From the NCBI GenBank assembly GCA_028571885.1, contig JAPVVU010000035.1, positions 1 through 13,727 on the forward strand: DNA of 13,727 bases, in the 5' to 3' direction. The notes under the pieces are model-generated. The model did no database searches. It was not told the DNA's origin and worked only from the letters and a program-made list of their open reading frames with translations. Both the position numbers and the translations under genes were made by a program. The stretch comes from Gammaproteobacteria bacterium. Its GTDB lineage: Bacteria > Pseudomonadota > Gammaproteobacteria > GRL18. Below are positions 1-5,878 of this stretch, piece by piece. Numbering within the stretch: the stretch's first letter is position 1; every line of letters starts with the position of its first letter.

Positions 1-2
1 GT

Positions 3-518
3 TTTTATGTGGATGGCACCCGTAAATACACTGATTTTGATTTGGGACTCAATTATCGTTATAACTATAATTCGCTGGGTAATAAAAAGTTTTATAGAAA
101 CTCGGATCGTGATGCAGATACAAACAGCATCGGATTTACCAACTATATCTTTATCACTCCCGATGATATGTTGATTGCGGGAGCAGACCTGGAAGATGAA
201 GATACTGATGGCGATGAATTTGATTATGATGGCTATTCAGTGTACCTTTCCTATGAAAAAACCTTCACTGTTAATACCAGGGAAATAGTTGTCAGTCTTG
301 GTTATGATTACGAAGACAATGATTACGACAATATTACCCCTTCAATTGGTAAAAAGCGTCACGATAAACGTAAAGATTATAGCTTTGAGGTTGAATATCC
401 TTTGACGGATTTATTCAGTACTATTTTTTACTATGAGCATATAGATTCGGATTCAAATCTGGAATCTTCTGATTATGTGGAAAATATTGTTGGACTTAAA
501 CTGGAAGCCAGGTATTAA
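3..518 (+). CDS. Outer-membrane beta-barrel protein, C-terminal part (5' end outside window)
   Basis: The reading frame is open to the left edge, so this is the C-terminal end of a longer gene; the in-frame GTG at 9 is probably internal. The roughly 170 residues alternate polar and aromatic/hydrophobic positions in short strands separated by Asp/Asn-rich loops, as in a transmembrane beta-barrel. The protein ends in LKLEARY with a terminal aromatic residue, the usual signal for outer-membrane insertion by the Bam complex. One loop is very acidic and contains DEDTDGDEFD (about nt 195-224), which resembles a DxDxDG calcium loop. The pattern recalls the barrel that follows TPR repeats in surface-lipoprotein-assembly-modifier (DUF560-like) proteins, but the N-terminal part is missing, so the family is not certain. 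No clear terminator follows before the next gene at 642. Confidence 0.7.
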   Translation, partial: FYVDGTRKYTDFDLGLNYRYNYNSLGNKKFYRNSDRDADTNSIGFTNYIFITPDDMLIAGADLEDEDTDGDEFDYDGYSVYLSYEKTFTVNTREIVVSLGYDYEDNDYDNITPSIGKKRHDKRKDYSFEVEYPLTDLFSTIFYYEHIDSDSNLESSDYVENIVGLKLEARY

Positions 519-641
519 TTTAACCCCTTGTTCAGAAATGAGATGATCCGGCCTGCTGAACCTGTTTCTGGTATGTGAAGGCGTTGCTGTGTACAATACG
601 CACTATAAAATGTAAACGTTTGATAGTGGGTTGTTTAGAGT

Positions 642-1184
642 ATGCTTTTTGAAGTTAGTGACGAAGAGAAAAAGAAGGCAAAATTGCCTCACGATCTTTT
701 TTTAGTTAATCTTATTGGTAACCATATCCTTACCTTTGTGGCCACTCTTGGCCTGGCAACCAGCTGGGCCTGGCCGATGCTCATTGTGCCTGTTGTTTCT
801 TTTTCTATCCTTGGTGTCATTATCTATAAAGGTCTTCTGATTCGTAAAAGAGCATCACGTCAGAAAGAGTCCTGGTATGTGATGTGCCATTGGCAGATTG
901 CTTTGAAGCGTAGTTTGTTTTTTATCAAAATGATTCTGGCAATAAGCAGCATAGCGGCAATCGGTCTCTATGGGTACACCAACCTGGGCTGGATGAAAGA
1001 AGCTGTTTTTGCCCTGATTGGCGGTGTGTGCATTCTACCTATTATGGTGACTACTCTTGTCCTCATCCTTATGGAATCGGACGCACTGCATCAGGCGGGA
1101 GACGGTAAGCTGCCGGATAAGATGATTGATCTATACCCTAATTTTGATGTAAAAATTATTCAAGCAGAACAAGTTGAGCAATAA
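642..1184 (+). CDS. Conserved membrane protein, four predicted helices
   Basis: A 180-residue inner-membrane protein of unknown function. Hydrophobic stretches at about residues 18-40, 44-66, 92-112 and 121-144 suggest four transmembrane helices in two hairpins. They are separated by a basic cytoplasmic-type loop (IRKRASRQKE, 67-76), which by the positive-inside rule puts that loop and both termini in the cytoplasm. The N-terminus is charged (DEEKKKAK) and the C-terminal tail of about 35 residues is soluble. The start codon has only a weak purine stretch (TAGAG) just upstream. The stop codon lies 2 nt before the coaD ATG, so the two genes are almost certainly cotranscribed and translationally coupled. 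I recognise no enzymatic motif and give no function. Confidence 0.8.
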   Translation: MLFEVSDEEKKKAKLPHDLFLVNLIGNHILTFVATLGLATSWAWPMLIVPVVSFSILGVIIYKGLLIRKRASRQKESWYVMCHWQIALKRSLFFIKMILAISSIAAIGLYGYTNLGWMKEAVFALIGGVCILPIMVTTLVLILMESDALHQAGDGKLPDKMIDLYPNFDVKIIQAEQVEQ

Positions 1185-1186
1185 CT

Positions 1187-1663
1187 ATGGTTAATGCAGT
1201 GTATCCAGGCACATTTGATCCCATCACCAATGGTCACATTGATTTGGTTGAGCGAGCAGCAAAAATGTTTGCCCACGTGACGGTCGCTGTTGCAAGCAAC
1301 ACAAGTAAACAACCACTGTTTAGTATGGATGAACGGGTTGATATGGCTGCTAATGTATTGAGTAATTTGCACAATGTTTCTGTTGTTGGTTTTGATAATT
1401 TACTGGTTGACTTTACCAAAACTCACAATGCCAGTGTTATTCTCAGAGGGCTTCGTGCGGTTTCTGATTTTGAATATGAATTCCAGCTGGCTGGAATGAA
1501 CAGAAGTCTGGCACCCGACATAGAAACAATTTTTCTAACAACAGCAGAACAATACGCCTATCTCTCATCCAGTCTGGTTAAAGAAGTGGCAAGATTGGGC
1601 GGGAACATAACAAAATTTGTTCCAGAGCAAGTAATAGCTGAAATTGACCAGAAATTAGGTTAA
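1187..1663 (+). CDS. coaD: Phosphopantetheine adenylyltransferase (CoaD)
   Basis: Catalyses the penultimate step of coenzyme A synthesis in the cytoplasm: 4'-phosphopantetheine + ATP to dephospho-CoA + diphosphate. The 158-residue length is normal for the bacterial enzyme. It belongs to the nucleotidyltransferase alpha/beta-phosphodiesterase superfamily. The N-terminal YPGTFDPITNGH carries the ATP-binding (T/H)xGH motif (T14-H17) and the conserved Thr9. Lys41 matches the phosphopantetheine-contacting lysine. LRGLRAVSDFEYEFQ (86-100) holds the substrate-binding arginine and the adenylate contacts. The C-terminal SSSLVKEVARLGG (127-139) is the second nucleotide-binding signature. The ATG lies 2 nt after the upstream membrane-protein stop, and a ferredoxin gene follows on the same strand, a neighbour pair known from gammaproteobacteria. 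Nothing looks damaged. Confidence 0.98.
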   Translation: MVNAVYPGTFDPITNGHIDLVERAAKMFAHVTVAVASNTSKQPLFSMDERVDMAANVLSNLHNVSVVGFDNLLVDFTKTHNASVILRGLRAVSDFEYEFQLAGMNRSLAPDIETIFLTTAEQYAYLSSSLVKEVARLGGNITKFVPEQVIAEIDQKLG

Positions 1664-1781
1664 AATTCACAGCTGTTCGGGGGATTAGCAAAAAATACTG
1701 ACTTTCAGACCCAATAGCTTGTTGTTTGAGTCTATAGTTGGATTTTTACAGAATATTTTTAGATTATTTCGGAGGTTGCCA

Positions 1782-2033
1782 ATGGCACTGTATATCACTG
1801 ATGAATGCATTAACTGTGATGTGTGTGAACCTGAATGTCCTAATGAAGCAATTTATATGGGTGAAGAGATTTACGAGATCAATCCTGATCTCTGCACAGA
1901 ATGTGTCGGTCATTATGATGAGCCGCAATGTGTCGAAGTTTGTCCTGTTGACTGTATACCAAAAGATCCTGAGCATGAAGAAACGGAAGACGCTCTGATG
2001 GAGAAGTATAACAAGCTGACGGGTAATGGTTAG
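1782..2033 (+). CDS. YfhL/Allochromatium-type 2[4Fe-4S] ferredoxin
   Basis: A small (83 aa) soluble electron carrier with two [4Fe-4S] clusters. The cluster ligands are Cys9, 12, 15 and 19 (CxxCxxCxxxCP) and Cys38, 41, 50 and 54 (CxxC-x8-CxxxCP). The eight-residue insertion in the second motif and a charged C-terminal tail rich in Glu and Lys define the Allochromatium vinosum / YfhL group, known for very low and unequal cluster potentials. An extra cysteine (Cys58) follows the second motif. I chose the start at 1782 because GGAGG at 1771-1775 is ideally spaced and MALYITDEC is the typical family N-terminus; the in-frame ATG at 1719 would add 21 unrelated residues. The redox partner cannot be read from the sequence. 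The gene lies 118 bp after coaD and is followed by a strong terminator. Confidence 0.96.
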   Translation: MALYITDECINCDVCEPECPNEAIYMGEEIYEINPDLCTECVGHYDEPQCVEVCPVDCIPKDPEHEETEDALMEKYNKLTGNG

Positions 2034-2045
2034 CTGCCAAACCTT

Positions 2046-2136
2046 TGTTGGTAAAAAAAGATTGGTAAAAAAGATTGGTAAAAAAGATTGATAAAAAAGG
2101 TTGATAAAAAAGGTTGATAAAAAAGGTTGATAAAAA
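2046..2136 (+). repeat. 13-nt tandem repeat (seven units) leading into a terminator
   Basis: Seven head-to-tail units of a 13-nt sequence, consensus GRTTGRTAAAAAA. Units begin near 2046, 2060, 2073, 2086, 2099, 2112 and 2125. The early units read GATTGGT and the later ones GGTTGAT, a graded change that suggests stepwise slippage or unequal recombination. The first unit has an extra A, and the last has five A's that serve as the A-tract of the terminator stem. The unit is not a multiple of three and lies 12 nt after the ferredoxin stop, so it is non-coding. Confidence 0.9.
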
Positions 2137-2171
2137 GCCCCTTAAATATTATTTTTAAGGGGCTTTTTTTT
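2132..2171 (+). terminator. Rho-independent terminator after the ferredoxin gene
   Basis: A perfect inverted repeat: AAAAAGCCCCTTAAA (2132-2146) pairs with TTTAAGGGGCTTTTT (2154-2168) around a 7-nt loop. The downstream arm continues into a T run to 2171. The GCCCC/GGGGC core with flanking A and T tracts is a classic intrinsic terminator and could work in both directions. It should end the membrane protein-coaD-ferredoxin unit and insulate ggt. Confidence 0.92.
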
Positions 2172-2238
2172 GTTTCCATATTACGCAGGCGTTTTTTTTA
2201 CCCATTCTATAGGTGTACGATTAATTTTTGAGGTTTTT

Positions 2239-3963
2239 ATGAAACGGATTATTTTATCACTACTGCTGTGTGTTTTTTCCTTGTCTGCTAATGCAGCTAA
2301 AAACATAGTAATACCACCAAAGGCAGCAATTGCAACTGCTCACCCAATGGCCACTCAGGCGGGAAAACAAATTTTACAGCAAGGCGGCAATGCGTTTGAT
2401 GCCGCAGTGGCGATTACTGCCGCTCTGGCCGTTGCTGAACCCTATAGCTCAGGCCTGGGTGGCGGTGGATTCTGGTTGATACGAGATCATAAGCAAAATA
2501 AAACAATTATGATCGATGGCCGTGAAATGGCGCCTGAAAAGGCACACCGTGATATGTATCTGGATGCAGAAGGGAATTATATTGCCAATAGTTCAATGAA
2601 TGGACCACTTGCGGCAGGTATTCCAGGCACAGTGGCTGCTATGGTGCATTTATCAGAGCAATATGGAGTTTTGCCGCTGAAACAGGTATTACAGCCAGCC
2701 ATTAAAATAGCCGAAGAAGGCTTTCCAGTGACAGAGCATTATCAAAAAATGGCTGAGTTTCGTTTGCCTGTACTGCAAAAATATAAATCATCAGCGAAAA
2801 TATTTTTGCAGAATAATGAAGTACCTGATTTGGGACATTTGATTGTCCAGGCAGAATTAGCCCGGACTTTGAAAGCCATTGCAGAGTGGGGAAATGCTGA
2901 TTTTTATGCAGGATTTACTGCCAATAAAATGATTAATTCTGTCAGGGGAAATCATGGTATCTGGCAATTGAGTGATTTAAAAAACTACGCAATAAAAGAG
3001 CGTGAGCCCATTAGGTTTCAATATCGGGATATGGTGATAAGCTCTGCGCCGCCGCCTTCATCGGGTGGTATTGCATTAGCAACTATATTACAGATATTAC
3101 AGGATTTTGATCTAAAATCCATGGATGAAATAAAACAAACTCATTTGCTTGTAGAAGCAATGCGTCTTGCTTATCGGGACAGGGCAGAATTCCTCGGTGA
3201 TAGTGATTTTACAGAGGTACCTGCAGCACGCTTAACCGATGTCCGCCATGCCGATGAGTTGCGGGAAAGTATTAATTCTGATAAGGCGCTGTCCAGCAGC
3301 GATTTACCGGAGATAAATGCTAATCTTGAAATACAATCTGAAACAGTGACAGATCATAGTGAAGGAAAGAGTGAAGGTCAGGATACAACGCACTTTTCAG
3401 TGTTGGATACTCAGGGCAATATGGTTTCTGCAACCATGAGTATTAATTATCCTTTTGGTTCAGGGTTTACTGCACAAGGCACCGGAGTACTTTTAAATGA
3501 TGAAATGGATGATTTTTCTGCCCGCCCAGGCACGCCCAATGCTTATGGTTTAGTGGGAGCAGAAGCAAATGCTATCGCTCCAGGCAAACGCCCACTGTCC
3601 AGTATGAGTCCAACCATTGTTGAAACAAAGAATGGCATCGCATTATTAGGTACGCCTGGAGGCAGTCGTATTATAACCATGGTCTTACTGGGGATTCTTG
3701 AGTTGGAAAAAGGTAGTTCACCAACAGAGTGGGTGAGTCGGCCAAGATTTCATCATCAATATTTACCCGACAAGATTTTTTATGAAGAAAGTGCCTTATC
3801 AGATGATGTGGCGGCTCAATTAGAACAAATGGGGCATCAGTTGAAACAGCTGGATTCTCCCTATGGCAATATGCAAGTGATCAGCTGGGATTATGACAAA
3901 GGCGTGCAGGCGGCATCCGATCCCCGGGTTGAAGGTGAGGCCCTTGTTTTTGATATACCATGA
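2239..3963 (+). CDS. ggt: Gamma-glutamyltransferase (glutathione hydrolase), periplasmic
   Basis: Splits the gamma-glutamyl bond of glutathione and related compounds and transfers the glutamyl group to water or amino acids, normally in the periplasm. The 574-residue protein starts with a signal peptide (MKRIILSLLL..., probable cleavage after ANA at residue 19). The precursor cleaves itself before Thr383 (DTTHFSV, codon at 3385) to give a large subunit of about 360 residues and a small subunit of 192. Family features present are the Gly-rich SGLGGGGFW (71-79), ALAVAEPYS, SINYPFGSGF (401-410), LNDEMDDFS (419-427), PLSSMSPTI (452-460) and LGTPGGSRI (470-478), the last two binding the gamma-glutamyl group. 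I chose the start at 2239 because TGAGG lies 5 nt upstream and it gives a proper signal peptide; the ATG at 2170 lies inside the terminator. The coaD-ferredoxin-ggt order is also known in P. aeruginosa. Confidence 0.97.
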   Translation: MKRIILSLLLCVFSLSANAAKNIVIPPKAAIATAHPMATQAGKQILQQGGNAFDAAVAITAALAVAEPYSSGLGGGGFWLIRDHKQNKTIMIDGREMAPEKAHRDMYLDAEGNYIANSSMNGPLAAGIPGTVAAMVHLSEQYGVLPLKQVLQPAIKIAEEGFPVTEHYQKMAEFRLPVLQKYKSSAKIFLQNNEVPDLGHLIVQAELARTLKAIAEWGNADFYAGFTANKMINSVRGNHGIWQLSDLKNYAIKEREPIRFQYRDMVISSAPPPSSGGIALATILQILQDFDLKSMDEIKQTHLLVEAMRLAYRDRAEFLGDSDFTEVPAARLTDVRHADELRESINSDKALSSSDLPEINANLEIQSETVTDHSEGKSEGQDTTHFSVLDTQGNMVSATMSINYPFGSGFTAQGTGVLLNDEMDDFSARPGTPNAYGLVGAEANAIAPGKRPLSSMSPTIVETKNGIALLGTPGGSRIITMVLLGILELEKGSSPTEWVSRPRFHHQYLPDKIFYEESALSDDVAAQLEQMGHQLKQLDSPYGNMQVISWDYDKGVQAASDPRVEGEALVFDIP

Positions 3964-4000
3964 AGCAAAGTCAGAAAAATAAGTGACCAGAGGCTCAACA

Positions 4001-4057
4001 ATGGCCATTAAGAAATATACGCTAAATAGTGACGAATTATCAACTATGAAGGAATAA
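4001..4057 (+). CDS. Possible 18-residue leader ORF between ggt and the lipoprotein
   Basis: A very short frame, MAIKKYTLNSDELSTMKE, starts at an ATG with a well-spaced AGAGG (3989-3993, 7 nt upstream). It ends with TAA at 4055-4057, two bases before the ATG of the lipoprotein gene at 4060. The ribosome-binding site of the lipoprotein gene (GAAGGA, 4048-4053) lies inside its last codons, so translating it would place ribosomes at the next start. This layout suggests translational coupling, but 18 codons can arise by chance. I recognise no homologue. It could also be the N-terminal remnant of a lost gene. Confidence 0.3.
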   Translation: MAIKKYTLNSDELSTMKE

Positions 4058-4059
4058 AT

Positions 4060-4497
4060 ATGTATAGGCTTATGGCATTGCTGATTCTTGTTCCATGTGC
4101 GCTTTTCTCTGGCATATTAATGTCAGGCTGTGCTGAAAAGAAAACAGATGAAGCTTTAATTCAGGCACAGATAGAAACGTTACAAGCGGCTATAGAATCT
4201 CATGAGCGGGGAAAATTTATGGCCGTGATTGATGAGCAGTATCAGGATCAACTCAATAATGATCGCCAGTCATTGCAGCGCATGTTGTTGGGATTCTTTT
4301 TTCGTTATAAGGATATATCTGTTTATGTCAGCGGGACTCAAATAAGTATTCAGAAAATTCGTGCTGATGCACAATCACAGGTGGTAGTCACTGGAGGCAA
4401 AAATCTGCTCCCGGAAAGTGCGCGGCATTATCAGGTGCATAGCTGCTGGAAAAAAGTCTCTGATGAATGGCTGCTCAGTTGTCTTGAATGGGAATGA
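4060..4497 (+). CDS. Small lipoprotein of unknown function
   Basis: A 145-residue protein with a lipoprotein signal peptide: hydrophobic residues 4-20 followed by the lipobox LMSGC, with Cys24 as the lipidation site. Met at -3 is less common than Leu but allowed. The residue after Cys is Ala, so there is no Asp+2 inner-membrane retention signal and the Lol system could carry it to the outer membrane. The mature part starts with an amphipathic helix (ALIQAQIETLQAAIESHE) and continues with alternating beta segments ending in WLLSCLEWE. This shape recalls NTF2-like/SnoaL-type lipoproteins, but I see no catalytic motif. Two further cysteines near the C-terminus (HSCW, LSCL) could form a disulfide. 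GAAGGA at 4048-4053 is a good ribosome-binding site. It may be cotranscribed with ggt, 96 bp upstream. Confidence 0.8.
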   Translation: MYRLMALLILVPCALFSGILMSGCAEKKTDEALIQAQIETLQAAIESHERGKFMAVIDEQYQDQLNNDRQSLQRMLLGFFFRYKDISVYVSGTQISIQKIRADAQSQVVVTGGKNLLPESARHYQVHSCWKKVSDEWLLSCLEWE

Positions 4498-4506
4498 ATT
4501 AAAACA

Positions 4507-4560
4507 AACAGTCTTGATCCCAACAGAACAGCCTTGAGCCAAAAAACAGCCTTGAGCGCA
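4507..4560 (+). repeat. Degenerate triple repeat downstream of the lipoprotein gene
   Basis: Three imperfect copies of AACAGYCTTGAKC followed by A-rich spacers begin near 4507, 4527 and 4545 (periods 20 and 18 nt). The array runs directly into an A-tract and GCCCC (4561-4572), the same ending as the 13-nt array at 2046-2136. No strong terminator stem is present here: only a 5-bp AGCCC/GGGCT pair (4567-4571, 4586-4590) with a 14-nt loop. Confidence 0.65.
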
Positions 4561-4730
4561 AAAAAAAGCCCCGCTGTTTCCAGAAGGGCTAAGAGTTTCT
4601 GGCTAATTTGTACCAACACATTAAAGTACAAATAGCTAAATGGTTAATGCCTGGGAGTCATAAATAGTACGAGTAAGGAGATCGTAATGTTTAAATAACT
4701 CTTCAGGTAAACACATCAAACAATATGGAG

Positions 4731-4802
4731 AGTATGTATATTGTTTAACATACTTAATATACTGCACTTAGCGTGCCAATTATGACAATATGTTAGTATG
4801 TT
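4731..4802. repeat. AACATACT inverted repeats
   Basis: AGTATGT (4731-4737) is the exact reverse complement of ACATACT (4748-4754), with a 10-nt gap. The same octamer in the opposite sense, AGTATGTT, recurs at 4795-4802, complementary to AACATACT at 4747-4754. The spacing is operator-like, but no promoter or gene start is close, and the DNA is AT-rich, so chance is possible. Confidence 0.4.
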
Positions 4803-4941
4803 CTTATATAACACTATGATGGATGTTGTTGGCATGATTTTTGATTCATTGCTGTTAATGTGAGATATCATATTAGACACGAAATATCACACCTATTTTC
4901 AATGTGGACTGCGATATGACGATGTTTTAATGCATTGATGA

Positions 4942-5826
4942 TTAGTTGTTCATTGTCTTTCTTTGTTTTTTACGAAAATAATTTTCATTATCATAATATG
5001 CAGGGGATTCATTTTCTTTTGACCAGCCGGGGATACCCAAAATAGGTAAAGGCGACAGATAGCGGGAATCAGAGAGTGCATTTTTCTGTTTAATGTCATC
5101 ACATAAGAGCTGATCCAGCATATGATACTGGGTGATTTTATCTTGTCGATAAAAATTATCATCGACTTCAAGACAATATGCTTTGCCGGTAAAACCAATG
5201 AAGGGCTTAAATGCCTTTTCATACATACCATGACCAAAGACAAATGCGCCTATACTGGAGGGCTCTTTTTGTGAGTTTTCTCCTGGTGCCCCTTCTTCTT
5301 GTGACCATTGTTTAGTTGACCATTGTGTACGTGAATGGACGAACACTTCCTGCCACTGATGATTCTTTAATGCGTTTAGCAGAGCGGCATTGCTGCTGGC
5401 AATAATGATGCCTGACTCATCCAGATGAGTAATTGCATCACGACCCGGTGTTCTTTTTTTTCCTGGTTGTTTTTTTAATTCCAGAATATGCAGATCATTG
5501 AGCAGGATTTTAGTTTTTGGAAAGAGCAGCCAGATAAAGGCATTAAACAGATCATGCCAGTTTTTTTCTCGAGTACTGATAATGCCTTTTTTATACACTC
5601 TTTCTTCATAACTCATTTCAGGAAAAGGCAGTGTTTCATCCTGAGGTTTCATATCCAGTTGCAGTCCACTGGATAAAATGATGGGTTCATCCACTAGAGA
5701 TAGCAGTCCCTCGCAACCCGGCCAATCCGTCCACTGCGTCTCTTTTAAAAGGATTTTAAGATCAGAAAAAATGAGGGATTTATTGAGAAAATCAGTATCC
5801 CAGTGGTTGATGATATTCTTAGCCAT
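4942..5826 (-). CDS. DUF3025 domain protein
   Basis: A 294-residue protein of the DUF3025 family, found mainly in proteobacteria and of unknown function. Family hallmarks are NWHDLFNAFIWLLFPKTK (89-106), GRDAITHLDESGIIIAS (128-144), VFGHGMYEKAFKPFIGFTGKA (196-216, an FGH-x-xYE motif) and, near the end, LSPLPILGIPGW (257-268) with ENYFRKK (281-287). There is no signal peptide and no membrane helix, so it is probably cytoplasmic. Compared with the family pattern as I remember it, a Gln/Ser/Glu-rich insertion at about 168-190 (TQWSTKQWSQEEGAPGENS) looks extra. The gene starts 52 bp after the stop of the large GGDEF/EAL gene on the same strand and may be its downstream partner. The conserved His, Asp and Glu residues would suit an enzyme, but no reaction is known to me. 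Confidence 0.9.
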   Translation of the reverse strand: MAKNIINHWDTDFLNKSLIFSDLKILLKETQWTDWPGCEGLLSLVDEPIILSSGLQLDMKPQDETLPFPEMSYEERVYKKGIISTREKNWHDLFNAFIWLLFPKTKILLNDLHILELKKQPGKKRTPGRDAITHLDESGIIIASSNAALLNALKNHQWQEVFVHSRTQWSTKQWSQEEGAPGENSQKEPSSIGAFVFGHGMYEKAFKPFIGFTGKAYCLEVDDNFYRQDKITQYHMLDQLLCDDIKQKNALSDSRYLSPLPILGIPGWSKENESPAYYDNENYFRKKQRKTMNN

Positions 5827-5878
5827 GAATTGAGCTTACCTTTCCATTCCCCTTCCACCTATCTTAACTTATCCTGCT

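Larger units (their letters stand above)
4498..4941. other. 444-bp gap between convergent genes
   Basis: This gap separates the + lipoprotein gene from the minus-strand DUF3025 gene. I see no gene in it. It contains the degenerate repeat at 4507-4560. AAGGAG (4675-4680) is correctly spaced from ATG TTT AAA TAA (4687-4698), which looks like a gene start closed after three codons. There is also a set of AGTATGT/ACATACT inverted repeats (4731-4754, with a further AGTATGTT at 4795-4802). The rest is AT-rich with many stops in all frames. It could hold a decayed gene or a small RNA, but neither is shown. Confidence 0.6.

Noticed and set aside
584..628. Promoter and inverted repeat before the four-helix membrane protein
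   Set aside because: TTGCTG and TATAAA are only 14 nt apart, and the CACTAT/ATAGTG repeat is short and off-centre with the AAACGTTT palindrome inside it.
1160..1419. Minus-strand frames opposite coaD
   Set aside because: Antisense to a clear coaD gene, with no family resemblance and no ribosome-binding site of their own.
1719..1781. Extended N-terminus for the ferredoxin
   Set aside because: The 21 extra residues are unlike the family, while GGAGG stands ideally before the ATG at 1782.
2046..2136. CRISPR-like array
   Set aside because: The units are contiguous, 13 nt long and have no spacers, so it is a tandem repeat.
2170..2238. Extended N-terminus for gamma-glutamyltransferase
   Set aside because: The ATG at 2170 is part of the terminator T-tract, and the added residues would bury the signal peptide.
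4561..4600. Intrinsic terminator after the lipoprotein gene
   Set aside because: Only five base pairs with a 14-nt loop and no T run; too weak to call.
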